64,000 nt of DNA from Trebonia sp963822615 (lineage in GTDB: Bacteria > Actinomycetota > Actinomycetes > Streptosporangiales > Streptosporangiaceae), in assembly GCA_963822615.1 (NCBI GenBank), contig CAWGIM010000021.1:930001-994000 (forward strand), written 5' to 3'. The position numbers and the translations under genes are program-made. Of the stretch, positions 26,222 to 34,427 are shown in pieces. Numbering within the stretch: position 1 is the stretch's first letter; each line of letters starts with the position of its first letter. A model generated the notes under the pieces. That model was not told the origin of the DNA, did no database searches, and worked only from the letters and a program-made list of their open reading frames with translations.

Positions 26222-26335
26222 AGCGCACGCCCTCGCTCGCCGATGTTGTACATATCGCCAGTATTGACCGCACCACCGACAATCCGCCGGCTGAGAACGG
26301 TCACAGTTTCTAGTGCCCGTTCGAGTGCCCGCGTG

Positions 26336-26410
26336 TGCCCCGGGTGGGATTCGAACCCACACTATATGGTGTTTTGAGACCATCTCCTCTGCCGGTTGGG
26401 ATACCGGGGC
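26336..26410 (-). tRNA. atypical class I tRNA, anticodon uncertain (CAA?)
   Basis: The acceptor arms GCCCCGG/CCGGGGC pair perfectly, the T arm GTGGG-TTCGAAT-CCCAC is canonical, and the variable loop is only 5 bases. The D stem has mismatches, and the anticodon stem ATGGT/ACCAT encloses eight bases (CTCAAAAC) instead of seven. If the conserved U33 is the T in this loop, the anticodon is CAA (leucine), but a leucine tRNA should have a long variable arm, which is absent. CCA is not encoded. Total length is 75 bases. It could be a functional divergent tRNA or a decayed one. Confidence 0.72.
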
Positions 26411-26451
26411 ATCGACGCCGACCGGCGAAGAGGGCGGCGCTTGCTGTCAAT

Positions 26452-26468
26452 CTACCGTCAGACGGTAG
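26452..26468. promoter_or_regulatory. inverted repeat just before pdtaR
   Basis: CTACCGTC and GACGGTAG form a perfect 8-bp inverted repeat around one base and end 4 bases before ATG 26473. There is no Shine-Dalgarno sequence before that ATG, so the message may be leaderless and this repeat may be an operator overlapping the promoter, or a start-site hairpin. Confidence 0.5.
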
Positions 26469-26472
26469 TCTC

Positions 26473-27117
26473 ATGGGCGTGAGCCAGAATGCGTTGCGTG
26501 TCGTTATTGCGGAGGATGAGGCGCTGATCCGCCTGGACCTCAAGGAAATGCTCGAAGAGGAAGGCTACTCGGTGGTCGCCGAGGCGGCCGACGGTGAGGC
26601 CGCGGTGGAGAAGGTCACCGCGCTCAAGCCCGACCTCGCCATCTTCGACGTGAAGATGCCGGTCCTCGACGGGATCTCCGCGGCCGAGCGGATCGCCGCC
26701 GACCGGATCGCCCCGGTGGTGATCCTGACCGCGTTCTCGCAGCGCGAGCTGGTCGAGCGGGCGCGGGACGCGGGCGCTATGGCCTACCTTGTGAAGCCGT
26801 TCACGAAGGCGGACCTGGTTCCGGCGATCGAGATGGCGGTCAGCCGGTACACCGAGATCCGGGCGCTTGACCAGGAGGTCAACACGCTCAAGGACCGGCT
26901 TGAGGTCCGTAAGCTGCTCGACCGGGCCAAGGGCCTGCTGCAGTCGGAGCACGGGCTGAGCGAGCCGCAGGCGTTCCGCTGGATCCAGAAGACGTCGATG
27001 GACCGCCGCCTGACCATGCGCAAGGTGGCCGAGGCAGTCATCGAGGGCACGCTCAGCGCGAGCAAGGCGGCCGACGCGGACAAGCCAGCCGAGGAGAAGG
27101 CCGAGAAGCCCGAGTAG
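26473..27117 (+). CDS. pdtaR: ANTAR-domain response regulator, PdtaR-like
   Basis: A 214-residue response regulator. The receiver domain (about 8-125) has the acidic pocket EDE (14-16), the phospho-acceptor Asp59 in IFDVKMP, and LVKPF near 108. The C-terminal ANTAR domain (about 140-200, RKLLDRAKGLLQSEHGLSEPQ..IQKTSMDRRLTM) binds tandem RNA hairpins and acts as an antiterminator. The order pyk..pdtaR..polA is conserved in actinobacteria, where the mycobacterial homologue works with the kinase PdtaS. No histidine kinase gene is in the window. The acidic Lys/Glu-rich tail is typical. Confidence 0.93.
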   Translation: MGVSQNALRVVIAEDEALIRLDLKEMLEEEGYSVVAEAADGEAAVEKVTALKPDLAIFDVKMPVLDGISAAERIAADRIAPVVILTAFSQRELVERARDAGAMAYLVKPFTKADLVPAIEMAVSRYTEIRALDQEVNTLKDRLEVRKLLDRAKGLLQSEHGLSEPQAFRWIQKTSMDRRLTMRKVAEAVIEGTLSASKAADADKPAEEKAEKPE

Positions 27118-27132
27118 GCCCGGCAAGGCAAA

Positions 27133-27156
27133 CGCCCCGCGCGACCGCGCGGGGCG
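27133..27156 (+). terminator. hairpin after pdtaR
   Basis: CGCCCCGCGC, a four-base GACC loop and GCGCGGGGCG form a perfect 10-bp stem 15 bases after the pdtaR stop, followed by AAAA rather than T. Confidence 0.85.
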
Positions 27157-27813
27157 AAAAGGGACCCGGGGACCCGTTGGTACCGTGTCCGCCTTCCCCG
27201 GGCTGACACGTTTTCTACTTGGACCCCCGGGCCCGCTGTCGTTACGTTAGCGACATCGTGTCCCAACGGCAAAGTGAAGTTAGCCCGCGGGACCGCCAGC
27301 CGTCGCCTGGTGATTCCGGTGTGTTCACCCTGGTACGTCACCTTTCGCCAGCATTCGAACCCGATGCGCCAACTGGCCGGGCCCGCAGCGGCTGCGAACA
27401 GGGCAATCCCGGGGGACCTGGTGAGCGCGGGACCGGCCAGCGGCCGGCACCCTGGCGGCCCGTCCGGCAGCGCACCGTGACGACCGGGCCATAGATAACA
27501 ATCTCATAGCGACGGCGTGTCGCGGGCTGCCCGCCCGGAGGCGTCCCGTCCCGCTCCGCCCGCCCGGTCAGCCCTCGCCCAGGCCCCCGCCGAGGCCCCG
27601 CCCGGGCCCCCGCGCGCCCGCCCCGAGCCTGATGTGCGCGTTATCATCACGTCCAGCCCAATCACGCGAAATTAGCGGCTATCTAGCGAATAACGCGTGA
27701 CTTTGACGTTGTTTGCGTTCACAATCACCCTAAGCATGCGCATGCTGGCCGGCCCCGGGGCCCCATCGGGCCGGCCGCCACGGACAGGCCAAACCCAACG
27801 AAGGGATGCCTCC
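27157..27813. other. pdtaR-galM intergenic region
   Basis: About 650 bases with no supported gene. A partly symmetrical TGTCG..CGACA element lies at 27237-27255. The last 150 bases are AT-richer and contain TTGACG at 27703-27708, a possible -35 box, and a perfect 14-bp palindrome AGCATGCGCATGCT at 27733-27746, a plausible operator for the secreted epimerase gene. Short open frames around 27220-27490 have no coding character that I can defend. Confidence 0.5.
27733..27746. promoter_or_regulatory. 14-bp palindrome upstream of the epimerase gene
   Basis: AGCATGCGCATGCT is perfectly self-complementary and lies 67 bases before the aldose epimerase start, 24 bases downstream of a TTGACG -35-like hexamer. 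Confidence 0.4.
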
Positions 27814-29202
27814 ATGCGCACGAAGATCGGGCTGAAGGGAATGACCAGGCGACGAGCCGGGGCGGGCACGCTGGTGCTGGCCGCGGCGGCGGCGCTCGGG
27901 CTTGCGGCCGCCTCCCCGGCGTCCGCCCAGCAGGCACACCAGGCCCATCAGGCACAGCAAGGCGCGCCAGCGGGTCACGGCGCGCTGTCGATCACCCGGC
28001 AGTACTTCGGCAGCACGGTCGAGCCGTACACCGGCAAGCTGACGCCGACCTACCGCTACACACTGACCAACGCCGCGGGCATGACCGTGCAGCTGCTGTC
28101 CTACGGCGCGATCACCCAGGCGATCGACGTCCCCGGCGCCAACGGCCGCCCGGCCGACGTGGTGCTCGGCTTCAAGACCCTGCAGGACTACGTCAAGAAC
28201 GACAGCCCGCCGGTCACCGCCAACGGCGGCCCGTACTTCGGCGAGACGGTTGGCCGGTACGCGAACCGGATCGCCAAGGGCACCTTCAACCTCAACGGCC
28301 AGACGTACACCGTGCCGGTCAACAACGGCGCCAACGCGCTGCACGGCGGCCTGGTCGGCTTCGGCAGCCACGTCTGGACCCAGGTGGCGACCGTCCGCAC
28401 GCCCAGCCAGGTGGGCGTGACCCTGCAGCTCGTCAGCCCCAACGGCGACGCCAGCGGCGCGGCCGGCAGCCCCGGCTGCGCGAACGGCTGCACCGGGTAC
28501 CCGGCCCAGCTCACCGTGGACGTCACCTTCACCCTCAACAACGCGGGTCAGTACGCCATCCACTACCAGGCCCGCAACGACGACAAGAAGCTGAGCACGG
28601 TGGTCAACCTGACCAACCACAGCTACTTCAACCTGGCCGGGGAGAACTCCGCGGCCGGCTCCGCCTACGGCCAGTACGTGCAGATCAACGCCAATAACTA
28701 CTCACCCACCGACACCACCCAGATCCCGCTGCCTTTGGCTAACGGCGTCCCGGTGGCGGGTACCCCGTTCGACTTCCGCGCGCCGCACACCATCGGCTCG
28801 CGGATCAGCGACGTGAGCGCGCCGGAGAACCTGCCCGCCCAGTACGCGAGCGACAACCAGTTGCTCATCGCCCAGGGCTACGACCACAACTGGATACTCA
28901 ACCGGCAGACCGGCCAGACCACCGGCCCCGACCAGCTCAACCTGGCCGCCCGCGCCTGGGACCAGTCAAGCGGCCGTCAGCTGACGGTGTGGACCGACCA
29001 GCCGGGAGTCCAGTTCTACAGCGGCAACTTCCTGACCGGGACGCTCACCGGCATCAGCGGCGACACCTACCGCCAGGGGGCCGGCTACACGTTCGAGACC
29101 CAGCACTTCCCGGACTCGCCGAACCAGCCGGCCTTCCCGTCGACCGTGCTCGGCCCGCAAAAGACGTTCGCGTCGACCACGGTCTTCGCGTTCGCCTCTT
29201 AG
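27814..29202 (+). CDS. galM: secreted aldose 1-epimerase (mutarotase)
   Basis: Interconverts alpha and beta anomers of hexoses such as galactose or glucose. The 462-residue protein has an export signal (RRR, a hydrophobic stretch, cleavage after ASPASA near residue 38) and so acts outside the cell. The galactose-mutarotase fold shows GRYANRI, NALHGG (catalytic His region), NHSYFNL (second His), NWILNR and the C-terminal FETQHFPDSPN with the catalytic Glu. A 25-residue Cys-bearing insert lies near residues 210-235. ATG 27814 follows GAAGGGA. It stands alone between pdtaR and polA; a palindrome and a -35-like hexamer lie upstream. Confidence 0.93.
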   Translation: MRTKIGLKGMTRRRAGAGTLVLAAAAALGLAAASPASAQQAHQAHQAQQGAPAGHGALSITRQYFGSTVEPYTGKLTPTYRYTLTNAAGMTVQLLSYGAITQAIDVPGANGRPADVVLGFKTLQDYVKNDSPPVTANGGPYFGETVGRYANRIAKGTFNLNGQTYTVPVNNGANALHGGLVGFGSHVWTQVATVRTPSQVGVTLQLVSPNGDASGAAGSPGCANGCTGYPAQLTVDVTFTLNNAGQYAIHYQARNDDKKLSTVVNLTNHSYFNLAGENSAAGSAYGQYVQINANNYSPTDTTQIPLPLANGVPVAGTPFDFRAPHTIGSRISDVSAPENLPAQYASDNQLLIAQGYDHNWILNRQTGQTTGPDQLNLAARAWDQSSGRQLTVWTDQPGVQFYSGNFLTGTLTGISGDTYRQGAGYTFETQHFPDSPNQPAFPSTVLGPQKTFASTTVFAFAS

Positions 29203-29287
29203 CCGCTCAACCTAACCGATCAACACGCTGGCACCCGGCCGGTCAAGGAGGCCGCCGGGTGTCAGCGTCCGGTCATAGACTCCTAGC

Positions 29288-32002
29288 GTGACTGACAGGC
29301 TGCTGCTACTAGACGGCCACTCGCTGGCCTACCGCGCGTGGTTCGCCCTCCCGGTGGAGAACTTCGCGACCACCACCGGCCTGCCCACCAACGCCGTGTA
29401 CGGCTTCACCGCGATGCTCATCAACGTTCTGCGGGACGAGAAGCCGACCCGGGTGGCGGTGGCGTTCGACCGCAGCGAGCCCACCTTCCGGCACGAGAAG
29501 TACGTCGAGTACAAGGCGGGCAGGACCAAGGCCCCCGATGAGTTCCGCGGCCAGATCAGCCTGATCTTCGAGGTGCTCGACGCGCTCGGCATCCGTCACC
29601 TGTCCGCCCCCGGTTACGAGGCCGACGACATCATCGCCACCCTCGCCACCCAGGCCGAGGCCGAGGGCGACGACGTGCTGATCGTCACCGGGGACCGTGA
29701 CACCTTCCAGCTGGTATCGGACAAGGTCACGGTGCTGTACAACAGCCGCGGCGTGTCCGACATGCGCCGCTACGACCCCGCCAGCCTGCACGAGAAGTAC
29801 GGCCTGACCCCGGCCCAGTACCCGGATTTCGCCGCGCTGCGGGGCGACCCGAGCGACAACCTGCCGTCCATCCCGGGCGTGGGGGAGAAGACCGCGACCA
29901 AGTGGATCACCGAGTTCGGCTCGCTGGAGAACCTGGTCAACCGGGTCGACGAGGTCAAGGGCAAGGCGGGTGACGCGCTGCGCGCGCACCTCGGCAGCGT
30001 GCTCAACAACCGTGAGCTGACCACGCTGCTGCGCGACCTGCCCGCCTCGGTGGTCGGCGCCACCCCGGCCGAGCTGCAGCCGCGGCCGTGGGACCGGGAG
30101 AAGATCCACCAGCTGTTCGACACGCTGCAGTTCCGGGTGCTGCGCGACCGGCTCTACCAGACCTTCCCCAACGGCCTGCCCGGCGCCGAGGAGACGGCCG
30201 GCCCCTCGGCCGAGCCCGGCCAGCAGCTCGGGGCATTCGAGGTCGACGCATCCGTCCTCGGCCCGGACGAGGTCCCCGGCTGGCTGGCCGAGCATGAGTC
30301 GTCCGAACGGGCGGGACTGGCTGTGGCCGGCACCTGGGCGCGCGGCACCGGCACGGTGACCGGGATCGCCATCGCCACCCCGGACGGCGCGGGCGCGTAC
30401 CTCGACCCGACCGCGCTCACCCCCGCCGACGAGCAGGCGCTTGGCGCCTGGCTGGAGTCGAAGCAGCGCCCCAAGGCACTGCACGACGCCAAGGGACCCA
30501 GTCACGCCCTGGCCGCGCACGCACTCGTTCTGGATGGCGTGACGTCGGATACCGCGCTGGCGGCCTACCTGGCGCTGCCCGGGCAGCGCACCTTCGACCT
30601 GGCTGACCTGTCGCTGCGCTACCTGGGCAAGGAGCTGGGCGACCCGGCGGGCGACAACGTGCAGCTCACCCTGGACGGCTCGGGCGAGGAGGAAGCCGCC
30701 CTGGCCCTGGTCCGCCGGGCCTGCGCCACCCTCGACCTGGCCGCCGCGCTGGACGAGGACCTGGACAAGCGCGGCGCCACCCGGCTGCTGCACGAGGTCG
30801 AGCTGCCCCTAGTGGGCGTGCTGGCGGCGATGGAGCGGACCGGCATCGCGGCCGACACCGCCCACTTCGCGGACATGTCGGCCACCCTCTACGGCGAGGT
30901 GAAGCGGGCCGAGCAGGCCGCCTACGAGATCGTCGGGCACGAGTTCAACCTCGGCTCGCCCAAGCAGCTGCAGCAAGTGCTTTTCGAGGAGCTCGGCCTG
31001 CCCAAGACCAAGCGGATCAAGACCGGCTACACGACCGACTCCGAGGCGCTGACCACGCTGCTCGTCAACACCGATAACCCGGTGCTGCAGCACATCATGC
31101 GCCACCGCGACATGTCCAAGCTCAAGTCCTTCGTCGACATCCTCAGCCTGGCCACCGACCCCGACGGGCGCATCCGCACCACCTACAACCAGATGATCGC
31201 GGCCACCGGGCGGCTGTCGTCGACCGACCCGAACCTGCAGAACATCCCGATCAGGACCGAGACCGGCCGCCGCATCCGCGAGGGCTTCATCGTCGGCCCG
31301 GGCTACGAGACGCTGCTCACCGCCGACTACTCGCAGATCGAGCTGCGCATCATGGCCGACCTGTCCGGCGACGACGCGCTGATGGCGGCGTTCGAGTCCG
31401 GTCACGACTTCCACGCCGCCACCGCCTCCCGGGTATTCGGCGTCGACCCCCACGACGTCACCCCCGAGCAGCGGGCCAAGATCAAGGCGATGAACTACGG
31501 CCTCGCCTACGGCCTGTCCGCCTTCGGCCTGTCCAACCAGCTGCGCATCTCCGTCGAGGAGGCCCGCGGCCTGATGGACGACTACTTCAAGGAGTTCGGC
31601 GGCGTCCGCGACTACCTGCAGGCGATCGTCGCCCAGGCCCGCCTCGACGGCTACACCGAGACCATCATGGGCCGCCGCCGCTACCTGCCCGACCTCACCT
31701 CCGACAACCGCCAGCGCCGCGAGATGGCCGAACGGATGGCACTCAACGCCCCCATCCAGGGCTCCGCCGCCGACGTCATCAAGGTCGCGATGCTGCGGGT
31801 ATCCGCCGCCCTGGCCAAGGCGGGCCTGAAGTCCCGGATGCTGCTCCAGGTCCACGACGAGCTGATCTTCGAGGCCGCCCCGGGCGAGCTGGCCGCGCTG
31901 GAGTCCCTGGTCAAGACCGAGATGGGCGCCGCCACCGAGCTGCGCGTCCCGCTCGAGGTCTCCACCGGCACCGGCCGCAGCTGGGCCGAGGCGGGCCACT
32001 GA
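29288..32002 (+). CDS. polA: DNA polymerase I
   Basis: Repair and Okazaki-fragment polymerase, 904 residues, GTG start. The N-terminal 5'-3' exonuclease domain (about 1-300) shows YEADDIIATLA, TGDRD and GVGEKTA. The middle region corresponds to the 3'-5' exonuclease fold but lacks its acidic catalytic residues, as usual in actinobacteria. The polymerase domain (about 500-904) has motif A DYSQIELR, motif B RAKIKAMNYGLAYG and motif C QVHDELIFE. A short palindromic element lies 108 bases downstream. Confidence 0.98.
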   Translation: MTDRLLLLDGHSLAYRAWFALPVENFATTTGLPTNAVYGFTAMLINVLRDEKPTRVAVAFDRSEPTFRHEKYVEYKAGRTKAPDEFRGQISLIFEVLDALGIRHLSAPGYEADDIIATLATQAEAEGDDVLIVTGDRDTFQLVSDKVTVLYNSRGVSDMRRYDPASLHEKYGLTPAQYPDFAALRGDPSDNLPSIPGVGEKTATKWITEFGSLENLVNRVDEVKGKAGDALRAHLGSVLNNRELTTLLRDLPASVVGATPAELQPRPWDREKIHQLFDTLQFRVLRDRLYQTFPNGLPGAEETAGPSAEPGQQLGAFEVDASVLGPDEVPGWLAEHESSERAGLAVAGTWARGTGTVTGIAIATPDGAGAYLDPTALTPADEQALGAWLESKQRPKALHDAKGPSHALAAHALVLDGVTSDTALAAYLALPGQRTFDLADLSLRYLGKELGDPAGDNVQLTLDGSGEEEAALALVRRACATLDLAAALDEDLDKRGATRLLHEVELPLVGVLAAMERTGIAADTAHFADMSATLYGEVKRAEQAAYEIVGHEFNLGSPKQLQQVLFEELGLPKTKRIKTGYTTDSEALTTLLVNTDNPVLQHIMRHRDMSKLKSFVDILSLATDPDGRIRTTYNQMIAATGRLSSTDPNLQNIPIRTETGRRIREGFIVGPGYETLLTADYSQIELRIMADLSGDDALMAAFESGHDFHAATASRVFGVDPHDVTPEQRAKIKAMNYGLAYGLSAFGLSNQLRISVEEARGLMDDYFKEFGGVRDYLQAIVAQARLDGYTETIMGRRRYLPDLTSDNRQRREMAERMALNAPIQGSAADVIKVAMLRVSAALAKAGLKSRMLLQVHDELIFEAAPGELAALESLVKTEMGAATELRVPLEVSTGTGRSWAEAGH

Positions 32003-32109
32003 GGCCGACCCGGACAAGCCAGGCGAAGCCGCCGGCGCGCCACCCGGCGAAGTGAACGAGCAGCCAGATTCCCCGGACGCACGCGGTGAGCATCACGGAA
32101 CATTTTGGC

Positions 32110-32156
32110 AGGATGGAAATAATTTGGTGCAGATCGCGCCAAATTATTTCCATCCT
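32110..32156. repeat. perfect 18-bp AT-rich inverted repeat downstream of polA
   Basis: AGGATGGAAATAATTTGG and its exact reverse complement at 32139-32156 flank an 11-base loop. The arm is far more AT-rich than its surroundings and lies between polA and a convergent small gene. It may act as a bidirectional terminator, or be the remnant of a small mobile element. There is no coding content. Confidence 0.85.
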
Positions 32157-32211
32157 GAGCCAGGAGCCTGCGGCTATGTGACCAGAGTGGCACTGGTTGC
32201 GCTTGCCCGTG

Positions 32212-32469
32212 CTAGGACTCGTCGACCAAGCTGTCGCGTATGCGGGCAACGATCTGGCCCGCTTCCGCCTCGGTGATCTCGGCGAAATCAAAAATGGTGT
32301 CGCCGCGCTCGGCGGCGATGAGCAAGGTGGAGGCCTCCCAGGCCGGGTCGCCGGAGAACAGCTCGTCCACAGCGCCCTCGCCGCTTTCGACCCGCCGGAA
32401 GACACTTCTCGGCCGCTCGCGGCTGGAGCCGACATCGAACATCGCGTAATAGGTGATCCTGTCAGCCAC
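32212..32469 (-). CDS. small conserved actinobacterial protein, unknown function
   Basis: An 85-residue acidic protein with a YYAMFD start, a central FRRVESGEGAVDELFS segment, and an ERGDTIFDFAEITEAEAGQIVARIR C-terminal helix region. No signal peptide or membrane helix. I know the pattern as a small actinobacterial family often placed beside larger accessory proteins, but not its function. A second, broken copy lies immediately upstream at 32577-32832, and behind that a decayed larger gene on the same strand; the ordering would fit a partner or immunity-like protein, which is only an inference. Confidence 0.8.
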   Translation of the reverse strand: MADRITYYAMFDVGSSRERPRSVFRRVESGEGAVDELFSGDPAWEASTLLIAAERGDTIFDFAEITEAEAGQIVARIRDSLVDES

Positions 32470-32576
32470 GCTCCTCGTCCCTCATCTCCGGGAACCCCTT
32501 TGATCTTGCCAGTCCAGGGCGAGGTACGGGCGCGGAGTCAATGTGCCGTTGGACATCCTTAAGATATTGCGGGCCG

Positions 32577-32832
32577 TTACGCGTCGTCGACTTGGCGGGC
32601 TCGTATGCGGGCGACGATCTGATCCGCCTCCGCCTCGGTGATCTCGGTGAAGTCAAACATGGTGTCACCATGCTCTGCCGCAAGCAGCAGCGGGGAGGGA
32701 ACCCAGCCTCAGCGCCGCCGGAAAAGACCTCGTCAACCTGCCGGCCGTCTCTCTCGGTCCGCCGAAGTACCCCGCCAGGCTCATTGCGAGTACTGAATTC
32801 ATCGAGATCGCGTAGTAGGTGATCTTGCTCAT
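32577..32832 (-). pseudogene. broken tandem copy of the small gene
   Basis: Translation in three frames gives MSKITYYAI, then DEFSTRNEPGGVLRRTERDG and QVDEVFSGG, then LLLAAEHGDTMFDFTEITEA and EADQIVARIRARQVDDA, matching the intact 85-residue protein next to it along its length. Two single-base shifts, near 32805-32815 and near 32685-32705, break it. At DNA level the last 60 bases (plus-strand 32590-32655) are closely similar to 32225-32290. Confidence 0.85.
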
Positions 32833-32865
32833 GCCATCATTCTCTCCTCTCCTACGGGAAATCTC

Positions 32866-33854
32866 TCAATCGCTGCCGGTACCGGGAGGGATCTCAGCAG
32901 GTCAATTCACACGCCGCTGAAAGTCCCGAAGCTTCTGTTCCTCTGCAGAGTCGCGCTGTTCCGGCAGCGCCGAGCTTCCGAAGCCGGATCCGCTCGTATG
33001 CCTCGTGGGTCAATTCCTTGGCCTCTCGGCTCTCCGGCGTGTGAAACTGCATCTCAAACCGGGTCTCCGTGTCCGGGACTCGCCACTGGCTATTGATGCC
33101 CTTGTACTGGTCCGCGTGCCAGAGGTTCTTTAGCTTGATCAGCTCGAATCCTTCGGCCTTAAGTCGGTCGACGTCTTCAGAAACGCCGTCAGCGTAGCGT
33201 TCAGACTGGGTAGCACGAGCGTAAATCGAACGGCGATCGGCAACCATGTCCAGCCGCTTGCCTGACCGTGAGTTCGGGCCGGGCGGTCAGCGCGTCCGCG
33301 ATCTTTTCCTTAAGCCGCTCCTCCCCTTTGAGCATGTGCTCCAAGCCCGCCAGCTTGCGGCTCGGGTCGGCCGCTTCGACCCGCTCCATCGCCGGCCGGA
33401 TCGCTTGCCGCGCCTCATCCCGCAGGTCAGCGGCACACTTCCCCGCCTCGGCGTTCTGCTCAGGCGACAGCCGCCGGCCCCCGTCGCCGTGCCAGCTGCC
33501 GTCCGGCTGCGTGCTGGCTGCCTGCCGGTCCGGCGCGGGATAGCGCCGCTTGTGCTCCGCCCACTCGGCTTCCAGTTCCGGGGCCGCCCGCGCCCACTTC
33601 TCGCGCGCGATCGTCGCCTCGACCACCAGCCGGTACCTGGCGTGCTCGGCCAGCTGCCGCTCGCGCAGCTCAGGCCCGGCATTGCCGGTAGCGGGAGCGC
33701 CGCCCGGGCCGCGCTCCGGGCCGGAGTCGATCCGATTCGGCGCGGGCTGGTCGGAGGCGGGCCGGCTGGAGGCGGGCCGGTCGGCGGCGGATCGCTCCAA
33801 TGTCGGCGAGTCGGACTTGGGCAGCTCGGACCCGTCGCCGCGGTCAGCTGCCAT
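32866..33854 (-). pseudogene. decayed accessory protein, synthetase-like C-terminus
   Basis: The N-terminal 190 codons form one frame: a Ser/Pro-rich start, a helical segment (ELRERQLAEHARYRLVVEA) and KLAGLEHMLKGEERLKEKIA. After LTVRQA the frame breaks near 33215-33245; a second frame gives ERYADGVSEDVDRLKAEGF, KLKNLWHADQYKGINSQW, FEMQFHT and AKELTHEAYERIR. A third gives EEQKLRDFQRRVN then a TGA and PAEIPPGTGSD. The GINSQW..FEMQFHT part resembles a RelA/SpoT-like fold, but I am not certain. At least two frame breaks and one stop make it a pseudogene. The intact original probably ended near 32866. Confidence 0.75.
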
Positions 33855-34020
33855 CGCGCCGCACCGTGACCCGTCGGTATTGGCAAAGTCCGGCCATCGT
33901 TATTGGCAACGAGGGGGGCGCGAGCCTGGTTCACCGTGCGGTTGGGCCAGCAGGCGGCCGGAAGGCGGCCGGAAGGCGGCCGCATCGGGAACGATCCCCA
34001 TGGCCGTCGCCACGAGGGCC

Positions 34021-34071
34021 GGGAGCTCAGGAGTCGGGAGCGCGGGAGTCGGGAGCTCAGGAGCCGGGAGC
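34021..34071. repeat. 15-bp tandem repeat
   Basis: GGGAGCTCAGGAGTC, GGGAGCGCGGGAGTC and GGGAGCTCAGGAGCC follow each other without gap, then a partial GGGAGC. Confidence 0.9.
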
Positions 34072-34081
34072 GGCCCAGAGC

Positions 34082-34102
34082 CAGCCGCACCCGTTCGGAT
34101 GA
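34082..34102 (-). repeat. dispersed intergenic motif, copy 1 (inverted)
   Basis: Minus-strand copy of CCGAACGGGTGCGGCTG preceded by TCAT, identical over 21 bases to the copy after rpsA (35977-35997). A third copy follows the aldo/keto reductase gene (62456-62474). Confidence 0.85.
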
Positions 34103-34427
34103 AACCGAGGCGCGAACCAGCGGGGCGGAGACCGCCCGGTTCTGCGGAAACATTCAGCCAGGACGCAGCGTTGTTTGAAGCTGATGCTGAGTTGTCACCA
34201 TGTTTAATTGACCCGCCAGCAAAGCTTACATACCCTGAACTCTGCGCTGTGTCTTCGTGCGGTCTCGTTGCCGCCACCGGTCCTCGTCAGCGGACCGCTT
34301 GGTTGTGAGACCGCCGGGGCGTGCCGTGGCCGAGACCCGGCCGGGCAAGCCCCGCGCGTTCACTGCATAAGTCCTCGGCGCTGAACCGCAATAACCATCC
34401 CTGTCCGCATCCGGAGCCCACCAACTC

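Larger units (their letters stand above)
33855..34427. other. repeat-bearing region upstream of rpsA
   Basis: About 570 bases with no supported gene. It holds three 10-11-base GGCGGCCGGAA repeats (33953-33982), a 15-base tandem repeat (34021-34071) and one copy of a dispersed 17-base motif (34082-34098). The last 230 bases, AT-richer around 34160-34240, should contain the rpsA promoter and leader. Confidence 0.55.

Noticed and set aside
26336..26410. Quadruplet-decoding suppressor tRNA as an explanation for the frameshifted genes
   Set aside because: The breaks do not fall at a common codon and would need different corrections; sequence error or decay explains them better.
27219..27494. 91-codon plus-strand frame in the pdtaR-galM gap
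   Set aside because: No ribosome site or recognisable family; competing frames of equal length exist in the same place.
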